Assembly (NCBI GenBank): GCA_900114885.1
Contig: FOUN01000020.1
Coordinates: forward strand, 1-49,130
DNA from: Psychrobacillus psychrodurans
Lineage (GTDB): Bacteria > Bacillota > Bacilli > Bacillales_A > Planococcaceae
Length of the DNA stretch: 49,130 bases
Direction: 5' to 3'
Shown here: positions 17,360 to 26,095 of the stretch, piece after piece
Layout of the letters: each line of letters opens with the position of its first letter
Numbering within the stretch: the stretch's first letter is position 1
The notes under the pieces: model-generated
What the model was told of the DNA's origin: nothing
The model's input: only the letters and a program-made list of their open reading frames with translations
Databases searched by the model: none
Position numbers and translations under genes: made by a program

Positions 17360-17389
17360 ATTATACTATAAAAATACGCTTATAACCAA
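17360..17389 (-). promoter_or_regulatory. Candidate SigA-type promoter for tagO and the polymer operon
   Basis: Read on the minus strand, TTGGTT (17389-17384) is followed after 18 bp by a perfect TATAAT (17365-17360), 80 bp before the tagO start. The -35 is imperfect and the spacing is one longer than ideal. No other promoter of similar quality is seen before tagO. Confidence 0.45.
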
Positions 17390-17569
17390 ATTTAGTATAA
17401 AGAAAGAAAAGACTGATTTTTCGTTTATAAATACATAGGAAATCAGTCTTAGTTTATGAAATTAATAATCCCCACCCTAATGACCTCTTTAAAAACAAAT
17501 CCCTTCTATTATAACAAGTTATATTTTCTAGTCAGTTTTCAAGATAATGAATTTGATCCGAAGAGAATT

Positions 17570-17670
17570 CCTATACGGATGTACGCGGCTGTACGCTACG
17601 TATGAGCCTTTAGGGATGTGTCGCTAGTGCTCCTGCGGCTTGGAAGGCGCACATCCTTGGAACTGGTGTT
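17570..17670 (+). repeat. GC-rich dispersed repeat, diverged copy 1
   Basis: The block is far richer in GC than its surroundings. The stretch GTCGCTAGTGCTCCTGCGG resembles part of the GC-rich intergenic element seen at 29232, 34440, 38487 and 47103. A GGATGTG...CACATCC inverted pair (17614-17620 and about 17651-17657) could form a long hairpin. Most diverged of the copies, so the family assignment is tentative. Confidence 0.35.
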
Positions 17671-17919
17671 AAAAAGTAATTCATTCTCTAAGAAACATAA
17701 ATTAGAGGTTTTATGTATATATGGATTGCGGTTTTGATACTTTTTACTTCATTATGAAATCGACTCTATATAAGCTAAATAACTAAAACTTAAAATCGTG
17801 ACATCGTCCTTAGAAAGCCTCCACCTGAAACGGAAATCGGTAGTATTATTGTATAGACCTGATTGTTCAAAATACTTGGATATCCGAGTTGAAGTATATA
17901 ATGTAATACTTTCTTAGAA

Positions 17920-18004
17920 CAAAAAATCCTGCAAAACTCACAGGATTTACATCATAGATTATCTACTGAAAAACAAAGGAGCGCGACAGTAGTCACACTC
18001 CTTT
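17920..18004 (-). terminator. Tandem terminators after the secreted-protein operon
   Basis: Two minus-strand hairpins in a row. The first has stem AAAGGAG (17975-17981) with CTCCTTT (17998-18004) and is followed by GTTTTT. The second has stem AAATCCTG (17924-17931) with CAGGATTT (17941-17948) followed by TTT. Both lie just after the stop of the 134-residue gene. Confidence 0.75.
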
Positions 18005-18034
18005 AACGAAAAGAATAGTTATATAGAACTCACA

Positions 18035-18439
18035 TTAAGAGAATTCAGGCCAATTAACTTGATACTGATCTCCATCAATTTTTTCTATCGTTCTATACTT
18101 GAATGGTATTAGCTCATCTAACTTAAACTCTTCTAAAGCTCTTTCTAAGGGTAGTAATTGAAAACTATCCTCTTCTTCAAGAATCAAATATGCTCCTACA
18201 ACTTTACCGTTTTCTTCCGTATTAATACGAATAAAAGCTGGGAAGAAAAGATCATTATTGGATTGAATGACAGAAGAAGCTAGTATTACATTATTACCAT
18301 CCTCGACAATGTTATCTTGTTCTATTTTATCAAATACCTTTAACGCCCACGCTTGTCGCTTATAATACCCTATAATCTTTTGAGCATTAGCTTCTACAGA
18401 TGCGTTAAAATTCTTCGTTTCTTTTTCTTCCGAATCCAT
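18035..18439 (-). CDS. Small acidic protein of unknown function (134 aa)
   Basis: I do not recognise this protein. It has 134 residues, no signal peptide and no membrane segment, a charged N-terminus (MDSEEKETKNFN), a likely helix (about 12-45) and then strands with a conserved-looking core around LFFPAFIRIN and AYLILEEED. A cytoplasmic alpha/beta protein is likely. GGAGG lies 7 bp before the start, which supports real translation. It is the last gene after the phosphodiester glycosidase (90-bp gap) and is followed by tandem terminators, so it is probably in the same transcript as the two secreted proteins upstream. Confidence 0.7.
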   Translation of the reverse strand: MDSEEKETKNFNASVEANAQKIIGYYKRQAWALKVFDKIEQDNIVEDGNNVILASSVIQSNNDLFFPAFIRINTEENGKVVGAYLILEEEDSFQLLPLERALEEFKLDELIPFKYRTIEKIDGDQYQVNWPEFS

Positions 18440-18529
18440 GTACTTCCCTCCACAATTAGCAAAAATCCATACAAATTACGTTATCATACATCAATATAGT
18501 TCGCAACTTCTAATACTTTTTCCTTACTT

Positions 18530-21031
18530 TTAATCTTTATAAATAGATTGAATGTCATCTATTATAATTTCACCATTCGTTTTGTTAGCATTTTCTGTTT
18601 CCATATAACGAACAGGTAATGCCATCTTCAATGGATATGTCAGTCCAGCTGGTACTTCTGTAGAAACAAATTGCCAATCTGTCCAGTTCACATTTTTACT
18701 AAAGTCTAATTGAACTGTTTTCCCAGAGGCATCAGTTATTTGTGAGCGTAACCAATGGCCTTTGCCATCTCCTTTTACCCACATACCTATTTTCTTAGAT
18801 GGTGTGCTGATTGTTAAACTTGTTTTTGCATCAACATATGCGCCTGATGTTCCAGTAGTACCTGTAAAATCATAAGCTAGTTTAAGAGCTTTTGATCCAT
18901 CGCGATCATTCGTTACTGATTGCACAGAAACAGTTTTAACTCGATCACCTGAAGCTTCATAGTTGGAGATACCTTTATTAAAAGATTCTAAAATAGTTGG
19001 TGCCACATCTCCTACAACTACCGGAATAGTTGCTGACTTAGAACCGTATGTTACAGTAATCGTTCCAATACCATCTTTGTTTGGAGCTGTAAATTTACCA
19101 TTGCTTATTGTTCCAATTGTAGTCGTCCACTTGAAAGCAGTAGGGGCAGTAATTACTGCTTGTCCATTATTCATTCCACTCGCTGTAAGTTGTGCTGTTT
19201 TTGCTTTAGCTACCTGTAAAGAGTTTACACTTGTTTTTATACTATCCAACGTATTTGTAACTTTAATATTGATATTTGTCGTTTTCCCGTCATAAGTTAC
19301 AACTCCTGCGTATGTTCCTGGTCCAGCAGTAACTGTTTGTTTACCGTTCGAACTTTTTATAATTGAAGAAGTTACTGTACCATTACCAGATACTGCTACA
19401 GGGTTCATATACTGATCGATACCTTTTACAGGTACTGAAAGATTAGTATAAGTTGCTCCTTGGAAAAGGTTTAAAACATCGGACGCAGGTGCTATTGTTG
19501 CAAGTGCACTTGTCTTATATTTACTTATAAACAGTAGTGTATTAGATACAGAGCGTTCGCCACCATCTGAAGGCTTATTGGCTACTGATACTTTATTGGC
19601 ACCTATCTCTCTAGCTACTAGAGTAGAAGATCCACCACCATCAAATGTCATTGCATATTGTGCACCTAAATCTTTCATGAGTTTAGCAGTATTTTGAAGA
19701 GTTAAACCTTTACTTGCAGTACTTCGACCATCTACTACAATCGTGAAAATACTACCGTCTTTTTTAATACCAACAGCAGTACGTGGTGCGACACCTGCAA
19801 CTTTAATCGTTTGTAGTGAACCATTTTTCACTAAATGATAACGACCACTTACGGATTCACGAACATCATTCCATTCAGCTGGAGTGAATGCAGTTGTAAT
19901 TTCTATTTTGTCACCGACTTGTACTTTTTCTAAAAACTGACTAGCAAAATGGTGTCCAGATAGAATTATTTCACCGCTATTTAGTTTTGCATTTCCAACG
20001 TTTGTAACATTCTCTGTTACTGTACCTACTAATTTTTCAGATCCATTTAATTTACCAGATTCTACTTTTACTCTAACTTCAGTCCCTAACTCATTAGTTC
20101 CAGTAGTTGCTGAAAAGTCTTTTGTGTAGATTACTAGGTGATTTGCGGCTCTTGATCTATTAACTGAATTGATAGCATATGATTGTCCACCATTAACTGT
20201 TACATTCATCGCAACCTTTGGAGCACCGATAATTGCTTTACCATTTGACTTAATCCCTAAAACAGCTAAATCACTTAACGCAGTTTGAGGCGTTGACACG
20301 ATAGAACCGTCCATCATCATTAAATCAATTGGTTGACCATACTTATCGAAATAATCTCCATTTACTCCTCCTACAACATGATAGGAATCATTTTGTACCA
20401 CACTATTTGCTTGTGATGAAGTAGTTTCAAATCCTTTAATTTGATCTTTTGCTAGTTCTGTTTTCAGCTCAATATTAGACGTAACTCCATCATATTCCAG
20501 CATGAATAGTTTCTGTGAACCATTTGAGGAATCGATATCAAAGAATTTTTTACGTACGCCAGGTGCTATCTGAGTAATAGATTGGCTAGAAACCTTACCT
20601 ATTGTCAAAGAAGGTGTCTTTTCCACAGGAAATAGATTAGAAGCTGTATTTCCTGGTGCCGGTGATGAACCTTGTGCATTTGCTAGTTCTTTTAATTTTG
20701 CTTTTGATGGTGTTTTGTATTCTACATAACCAGCCATTTTAGTAATGTACATGCCACCACCAAGACCGTATTGTCCACCGTATAAATTATCATAACGATA
20801 AACACGATATTGTTCGCCAGGTTTTAATATTCTTTGAAATACCAAACCATCTGAAGTGCGTTTCCAAAGGTTAATTGGTTTTACAACTTTAATTTTACCT
20901 GCTTGTCCTGGAACCATTAAAATTCCATCCCAATAAACTTTAGTTGTTTGTGCTTCTACACGTTCTGTTTGGAATAATCCGCCCATGGCTACAGCAAAAA
21001 TAATAAAAAGGTATAGCAATTTTTGTTTCAT
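18530..21031 (-). CDS. Secreted NAGPA-type phosphodiester glycosidase with Big-like and sugar-binding-like C-terminal domains
   Basis: An 833-residue exported protein. A signal peptide (1-27, cleavage near VEA-Q) is followed by a small N-terminal domain (about 30-110), a linker rich in A, S, P and N, and a NAGPA domain (about 145-495) with GGVNGDYFD (221-229), PRTAVG (416-421), VVDGR (432-436) and the DGGGSS motif (464-469). The family includes the human uncovering enzyme, which removes GlcNAc from a GlcNAc-1-phosphodiester. Then come one or two immunoglobulin-like bacterial (Big) repeats (about 510-670) and a C-terminal jelly-roll-like module (about 680-833), probably carbohydrate-binding. 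It lies 35 bp after the propeller gene and probably shares its transcript. A TagO-initiated polymer is joined to muramic acid through a GlcNAc-1-phosphodiester, so polymer linkage is a possible substrate; this is inference. Confidence 0.87.
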   Translation of the reverse strand: MKQKLLYLFIIFAVAMGGLFQTERVEAQTTKVYWDGILMVPGQAGKIKVVKPINLWKRTSDGLVFQRILKPGEQYRVYRYDNLYGGQYGLGGGMYITKMAGYVEYKTPSKAKLKELANAQGSSPAPGNTASNLFPVEKTPSLTIGKVSSQSITQIAPGVRKKFFDIDSSNGSQKLFMLEYDGVTSNIELKTELAKDQIKGFETTSSQANSVVQNDSYHVVGGVNGDYFDKYGQPIDLMMMDGSIVSTPQTALSDLAVLGIKSNGKAIIGAPKVAMNVTVNGGQSYAINSVNRSRAANHLVIYTKDFSATTGTNELGTEVRVKVESGKLNGSEKLVGTVTENVTNVGNAKLNSGEIILSGHHFASQFLEKVQVGDKIEITTAFTPAEWNDVRESVSGRYHLVKNGSLQTIKVAGVAPRTAVGIKKDGSIFTIVVDGRSTASKGLTLQNTAKLMKDLGAQYAMTFDGGGSSTLVAREIGANKVSVANKPSDGGERSVSNTLLFISKYKTSALATIAPASDVLNLFQGATYTNLSVPVKGIDQYMNPVAVSGNGTVTSSIIKSSNGKQTVTAGPGTYAGVVTYDGKTTNINIKVTNTLDSIKTSVNSLQVAKAKTAQLTASGMNNGQAVITAPTAFKWTTTIGTISNGKFTAPNKDGIGTITVTYGSKSATIPVVVGDVAPTILESFNKGISNYEASGDRVKTVSVQSVTNDRDGSKALKLAYDFTGTTGTSGAYVDAKTSLTISTPSKKIGMWVKGDGKGHWLRSQITDASGKTVQLDFSKNVNWTDWQFVSTEVPAGLTYPLKMALPVRYMETENANKTNGEIIIDDIQSIYKD

Positions 21032-21066
21032 TAAGTTACATTCTCCTTCGCTTCGTTGAGTTTCTC

Positions 21067-23415
21067 TTACTGCTCAGTTTGTTTTATCGCACGATTTTGC
21101 TCAATTGTATATCTCCATAAATTACTTCCATCGTAGAAATATAAATTACCATTTAAGTCTTTTTCTAGGCCGTAAACACCTTTATCTTTCAACCACTCTA
21201 CTTCTAATGTATCTTTTGTAACTTTAAATAGTTTTCCTTCTACACTTCCATAGATATAGCCGTCTACATTTTCAATAATTTGAGCATTTCGGAATCTACC
21301 AGATATTAATGGTAATAACTCAACCGTTTTAATATCAGTCCATTCATCTGTATATACAAATAACTTTCCATCCGCCATACCCCATACTTTATTATCTTTA
21401 TCTACTATTAGACTAGTAATCATACTTGCACTAAATGGTAAATGGATATACTTTTTGTCCTCCGGGGTACTTCTATTAAAATAGAATAATCTTGCTCCCC
21501 TTGGATTTACTTGTTGATTTGCATGGATAGAAGTACCTCCAAATATTTGCGTTCCTCTACTAACTAAAGAAACGATACTTTGGTTATAAATATAATTCTC
21601 GTAGATTTCCATTTTTTCTGTTTCAGTATCGTAGAATGATAAAGCACCGCCACCAACACTAGTATCTGGTAAAGTACCAAAAACGATTTCTTTACCTTTA
21701 TTATAAGGTGCAACAGCAGTTGTACGTTCTTGTCCATATTGGTTCATACGAATAACTTCTTTTGGATTCCCAGTAGCCCATTCTTGTTCACGATCATAAA
21801 CTAGGAGTCTTGCAAGTGGATATGCCCCAATATATAGTTTGTTATTGATATCAAACATCGATTCAATTTGACTAATGTTACGGTACAATTCTTTGTTACC
21901 TGTTTGTACATCATAAACTCCGAGTCCACCAGACATATATCCATTAGCGAAAATTTTAGTACCATCTGAGCTAGAAGCAAGTGTGTACAATTCCACAGGT
22001 TGTTCTGGTAATTCAAATTGGTGATAAGTCATTTCACCTGTTTGAGGATTATATTCAAAAATCTGACCTAAATTATCAACCATACCAGAAAGAACAAATT
22101 CTTTTGATTCTTCAATTGGCTCTTCTACTATTAAATCTTCGTCATTTGGAACTTCTTCCTTAACCTCTTCATCGATTGGTTCTACAATAACTGGAAGAGT
22201 CTCAACAATTTGAACATCTTTTACTAATTCATTTTTCACTTGTGGAACAATAACATCTTCTAACGATGGGTCAATTGGAGTTGCTTCCCCCTTAGAATCA
22301 TCTCCACCTTCAGTGATTCCTTCTTTACCATTCTCTTCTTCAACCATTGGAGATTCTTTTAAAATAAAGTCTAAATTAATAGCTTCCGTACCTTTCGGCA
22401 AATAAACACCTAATTCTGTATGCTCTTTTGTTTCAAAATCATATTTTATTAGCTGTTGCGCTTTTGTATAATATAGCGCTTCTTCATTCGGCGAAATAGT
22501 TGAAACTGTTTTAGACTTCAATTCAAACTCATCGACAATTTTTAATGTTTTACGGTCAAATACTACCGATAGATTCGACGGATGTAATCTTGCAACGATA
22601 TAGTCTTCCGTTAGAACTAAATCCTGCGCATATTTTTCAGACATATATTTTGATGGTAAGAATGAAGTGAAATTTTTCGTATTAGGTTTTTTCACTAATA
22701 AGTCCATTGGAGAACCAATCGAAACATAAATTTCATCTTTCTCTTCATCAGCTACAATTGCTTTTACAAATTCTCTTCTTTTACGAATTTGACCAAACTC
22801 TTCTATTTCTTCCGTTTCTGTATCAAAGGCAACTAGACTTCCTCCGTACGCAGAACCAGCATATACTTTCTTCCCAGAAACGATTAAATCTTGGATTGAC
22901 GTATCGCTTTTGTTTGAAAAAATAGCACCGTGTTTTTCAAATTCTTCTGTGTTTGGATCGTAGCTATATAGAGTGCTAGATACAGAACCACCAACCCATA
23001 ACTTCCCATTTTCATCTACATCAAGACCCCATGCACTTTTTGAGTCTTCAAGAGTAAACGTATGTAAGATTTTTTTTGTTTCATAATTGACAACAACTAA
23101 AGCTGCGGGAGAACCATGCATGATGTAATAAATGAAATACTCTCCCTTTTCATTTGCTGCAATTTTAGAAGATACAGCTGATGACTTGTAAATCATGGAA
23201 CCCAAATTCTCATAGCCTTCTAATACCACATCTTCCTGTGGTTGTTCAACTTCAATAGTATCTTCCAACCATTCCTCAGAATCACCATCTACTTCAATGA
23301 CCTCTTCAACATTCTCTATTTGGTCTTCCGTGGCTTGTGATTCCTCTGCATAAACTGTTGAACTAATTGGTGCAACTAACATAAAGCAAATCATAGATGT
23401 GTAAATCTTTCTCAT
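21067..23415 (-). CDS. Secreted double beta-propeller protein with acidic linker
   Basis: A 782-residue secreted protein with signal peptide (1-23, ending VYA-EE). After a short acidic stretch, residues about 60-360 hold repeated blade-like units of the YncE/WD40-like type (KLWVGGSVSSTLYSYDPNTE, then further YDFETKE-like turns). A strongly acidic, proline-rich segment (about 365-455, many EE, PIDE, EPIEE) links to a second set of blades (about 460-775; KIFANGYMSGGLGVYDVQTG, LFVYTDEW). I recognise the fold, not a function; such propellers are usually binding or scaffold modules. No LPXTG, SLH or cysteine is evident, so anchoring is unclear. The start has AAAGGGG 7 bp upstream. It is divergent from secA2 and first of a three-gene set with the phosphodiester glycosidase. 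Confidence 0.75.
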   Translation of the reverse strand: MRKIYTSMICFMLVAPISSTVYAEESQATEDQIENVEEVIEVDGDSEEWLEDTIEVEQPQEDVVLEGYENLGSMIYKSSAVSSKIAANEKGEYFIYYIMHGSPAALVVVNYETKKILHTFTLEDSKSAWGLDVDENGKLWVGGSVSSTLYSYDPNTEEFEKHGAIFSNKSDTSIQDLIVSGKKVYAGSAYGGSLVAFDTETEEIEEFGQIRKRREFVKAIVADEEKDEIYVSIGSPMDLLVKKPNTKNFTSFLPSKYMSEKYAQDLVLTEDYIVARLHPSNLSVVFDRKTLKIVDEFELKSKTVSTISPNEEALYYTKAQQLIKYDFETKEHTELGVYLPKGTEAINLDFILKESPMVEEENGKEGITEGGDDSKGEATPIDPSLEDVIVPQVKNELVKDVQIVETLPVIVEPIDEEVKEEVPNDEDLIVEEPIEESKEFVLSGMVDNLGQIFEYNPQTGEMTYHQFELPEQPVELYTLASSSDGTKIFANGYMSGGLGVYDVQTGNKELYRNISQIESMFDINNKLYIGAYPLARLLVYDREQEWATGNPKEVIRMNQYGQERTTAVAPYNKGKEIVFGTLPDTSVGGGALSFYDTETEKMEIYENYIYNQSIVSLVSRGTQIFGGTSIHANQQVNPRGARLFYFNRSTPEDKKYIHLPFSASMITSLIVDKDNKVWGMADGKLFVYTDEWTDIKTVELLPLISGRFRNAQIIENVDGYIYGSVEGKLFKVTKDTLEVEWLKDKGVYGLEKDLNGNLYFYDGSNLWRYTIEQNRAIKQTEQ

Positions 23416-23536
23416 TTTATAACCCCTTTCCCTACTATTCTAACATTAACATCTATTGGTAACATTTAAAACTTATTGTTGTAATATAATTGAAATATTA
23501 GTACATTATCTTACAACTGCTCGCTTATACAATTCA

Positions 23537-23545
23537 TGATATAAT
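23537..23545 (+). promoter_or_regulatory. Extended -10 promoter element for secA2
   Basis: TGATATAAT (23537-23545) is a perfect extended -10 (TGnTATAAT), 27 bp before the annotated secA2 start. No good -35 is seen, which is usual for extended -10 promoters. Confidence 0.5.
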
Positions 23546-23572
23546 GGAGTTTGGAATTTAAAAGTAGGGAGA

Positions 23573-25951
23573 ATGAATATTATGTTACATTCTATTAAAA
23601 AGATGATATCTGGTGAAACAATTGAATTAAAGCAGCTGAATAAAATTGTTTCTAAAATAAATGCCTTAGAAGAATCGTTTTCACTTAAAACTGATAAGGA
23701 GCTCCAAGCATATACACAAATTTTCCGCGACCAATTAAATAACGGAATTTCTCCAGAAGAATTAATCATTGAAGCTTTTGCTGTCGTTCGAGAGGCGTCC
23801 AAACGAGTTCTTGGCTTACGTCATTATGATTCTCAGTTAATGGGTGGAGCCGTACTTACTCAGTCACAAATTGCTCAAATGCAGACTGGGGAAGGTAAAA
23901 CGTTAGTAGTAACGTTGCCTGCATATGTGTTTGGCGCACACGGAAAAGGAACACATATTATTACAGCAAACGAATATTTGGCAACACGAGACTTCCAACA
24001 AATGAAACCCCTGTTTGAATTTTTAGGTTTGACAGTCGGATTGAATATTTCCGGATTGGAAGCTGATGAAAAACAAGAAGCATATAATTGTGATATTACA
24101 TATGGCACGGGAACCGAATTCGGGTTTGATTACTTGCGAGACCATATGGTTAAAGGTTCTGATCAGTTAGTTCAGCGTCCACTATTCTATGCACTAATCG
24201 ATGAAGTGGATAGCATATTAATAGATGAAGCAAGAACTCCTTTGATCATTGCTGGGAAATCAAATGCTAGTCTAAATTTATTCCCAATTATGCATATGGT
24301 AATTGAGTCCTTTGAGGATAAAGTGGAATATGATTATTATCCAGAAACCAAGCAAATCGTTTTATTAGACGAGGGTGCTGACCGTTTAGAAGAAGCGTTC
24401 GGAATTGACAATGTATATGACAGTGAACATCGTGAATTTATGCATATCGCTATGCAAAGTCTTCGTGCTAAAGTAGTAATGCGAAAAGACGTAGATTATA
24501 TCGTAAAAGACGATAAAATTATGATTGTAGACCCTTACACAGGTCGTGTAATGGAAGGTAGGACATTCAGTGATGGACTACATCAAGCGATCGAGGCGAA
24601 AGAAAAAGTTTCATTAAAAGAAGAAAATAACACGCAAGCATCGGTAATGATTCAGCATTACTTCCGTTTATACAAACATGTTTCCGGAATGACAGGAAGC
24701 GCTGTTCCTTCTAAAGATGAATTTTGGGAAACATACTATTTACGCGTTACAGAAATCCCTACAAACAAACCAAATCAGCGTAAGGATTTGGAGACACTTG
24801 TCTATTTAACAAGTAATGATAAAATTAAAAAAATCATAGAAGAAACAAAGAAATACCATGATATTGGTCGTCCAGTATTAATCGGAACTACTTCTATTCA
24901 ACAATCTGAAAAGCTTTCTATTGCTCTAAAAGAGTTGGATTTAAAACATTCTATATTGAATGCCAAAACAGAAGAAGATGAAGCAGAAATCATTTCTAAT
25001 GCAGGGCAGTTGCATAAAATTATGCTTGCCACTAACATGGCTGGTCGTGGGACTGACATTATTCTTGGTGAAGGAGTACCCGAATTAGGGGGACTTCATA
25101 TTATAGGCACTGAGCTACATAGCAGTGCCCGTATTGATATGCAGTTACGTGGCCGTGGAGGTCGCCAAGGAGATCCTGGTAGCACACAATTTATCATTTC
25201 TTTGGAAGATGAACTTTTCTACTATTATGACGAAGACGAATTTGAGAAATATAAAAATAAAGTAAAAACCGATCAAACTGGTCTGATACTTGCTCCAAAC
25301 CCTTCGAAATTTGTTTATAATGTACAGAAAGTTATTGAAGGCACTCATTTCTCTAGTCGCTCTCACTTATTGAAACTAGATGATATTAATAATGATCAGC
25401 AATCAGTTATGTATAATTATCGAGAGAAAGCGTTATATGTTGAAAATATGCAGTCACTAATAATCGATGCTATGCATGAACGCAAGGAAAATCTTATCCA
25501 AGAACTTAATGAAATTAATTTGGATAATAGCGAACATGCAGCCATGTGGAATGAAATTATTGATGAGATTAAGATTCTATCAACATTAACTGCAGATACG
25601 GAAAACATTATGGATTCTACCGACAAGGAAAGTAAAATCGAATTAGATTCATCATTGAAAAAGGTATATAGCCAAGCTATGGATATTGCAAGTACCGTTT
25701 CCCTTGAAGAAGACATATGGTCGAATATACAGTCCATATACTTAGAAACAATAGACAGATCTTGGATCACACACTTAGATAATCTGCATCATTTAAGAGA
25801 AGGTATTAATATTCGTGGATATGGTCAAGAAGACCCGTATAGATTATATGCATTTGATGCACTTCACTCTTTCAATGAAATGTTACAGGCTTTCTTCCGA
25901 GATATAATTCGGTATTTCTTACAGCTTAATGCTACAAAAATAGAAGATTAA
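23573..25951 (+). CDS. secA2: Accessory preprotein translocase ATPase SecA2
   Basis: A 792-residue SecA-type motor. Walker A is MQTGEGKT (residues 103-110), the DEAD-type box is LIDEVDSILIDEARTPL (D210-D213), followed by the preprotein cross-linking domain and the second helicase half with TNMAGRGTDI and RGRGGRQGDPGS. The protein ends after the helical scaffold/wing region (LQLNATKIED) and lacks the cysteine-rich zinc and SecB-binding tail of housekeeping SecA, which marks it as SecA2. In Bacillus anthracis and Clostridioides difficile SecA2 exports S-layer proteins through SecY. No SecY2 or Asp genes are nearby, so this is the SecA2-only type. AGGGAG (23566-23571) favours the ATG at 23582 (MLHSIKK) over the upstream ATG at 23573. 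Divergent from two secreted-protein genes. Confidence 0.93.
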   Translation: MNIMLHSIKKMISGETIELKQLNKIVSKINALEESFSLKTDKELQAYTQIFRDQLNNGISPEELIIEAFAVVREASKRVLGLRHYDSQLMGGAVLTQSQIAQMQTGEGKTLVVTLPAYVFGAHGKGTHIITANEYLATRDFQQMKPLFEFLGLTVGLNISGLEADEKQEAYNCDITYGTGTEFGFDYLRDHMVKGSDQLVQRPLFYALIDEVDSILIDEARTPLIIAGKSNASLNLFPIMHMVIESFEDKVEYDYYPETKQIVLLDEGADRLEEAFGIDNVYDSEHREFMHIAMQSLRAKVVMRKDVDYIVKDDKIMIVDPYTGRVMEGRTFSDGLHQAIEAKEKVSLKEENNTQASVMIQHYFRLYKHVSGMTGSAVPSKDEFWETYYLRVTEIPTNKPNQRKDLETLVYLTSNDKIKKIIEETKKYHDIGRPVLIGTTSIQQSEKLSIALKELDLKHSILNAKTEEDEAEIISNAGQLHKIMLATNMAGRGTDIILGEGVPELGGLHIIGTELHSSARIDMQLRGRGGRQGDPGSTQFIISLEDELFYYYDEDEFEKYKNKVKTDQTGLILAPNPSKFVYNVQKVIEGTHFSSRSHLLKLDDINNDQQSVMYNYREKALYVENMQSLIIDAMHERKENLIQELNEINLDNSEHAAMWNEIIDEIKILSTLTADTENIMDSTDKESKIELDSSLKKVYSQAMDIASTVSLEEDIWSNIQSIYLETIDRSWITHLDNLHHLREGINIRGYGQEDPYRLYAFDALHSFNEMLQAFFRDIIRYFLQLNATKIED

Positions 25952-25974
25952 ATATAGGTTATTCAATTTATATA

Positions 25975-26002
25975 GAGGTCCATGGTATATGTCATTGACC
26001 TC
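25975..26002 (+). terminator. Possible weak hairpin after secA2
   Basis: GAGGTC (25975-25980) pairs with GACCTC (25997-26002), 24 bp after the secA2 stop. The stem is short and followed only by CTTC, so it may be a weak terminator or an RNA 3'-end structure. Confidence 0.3.
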
Positions 26003-26012
26003 CTTCAATATT

Positions 26013-26063
26013 AAAGGCTAACACGACAGAGTAAATTTCATCTCCGTCATGTTAGCCTTATTT
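26013..26063. terminator. Bidirectional terminator between secA2 and the chemoreceptor gene
   Basis: AAGGCTAACA (26014-26023) pairs with TGTTAGCCTT (26050-26059), with a further GAC/GTC pairing inside. A-rich and T-rich flanks on both sides suit convergent genes. It serves secA2 on the plus strand and the chemoreceptor gene on the minus strand. Confidence 0.75.
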
Positions 26064-26095
26064 AAATTCTCCTTTTTGTTAAACAATTCAATTGC

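Larger units (their letters stand above)
17280..18034. other. 755-bp intergenic region between tagO and the secreted-protein operon
   Basis: No convincing gene. It contains, in order, the tagO promoter, an 11-bp perfect inverted repeat (AAGACTGATTT at 17409-17419 with AAATCAGTCTT at 17440-17450) followed on the minus strand by a T-rich run, a GC-rich dispersed-repeat relic around 17570-17670, about 250 bp of AT-rich sequence with nothing I recognise, and two strong minus-strand terminators at 17920-18004. Three successive minus-strand hairpins isolate the tagO operon from transcription coming from upstream. Confidence 0.6.
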
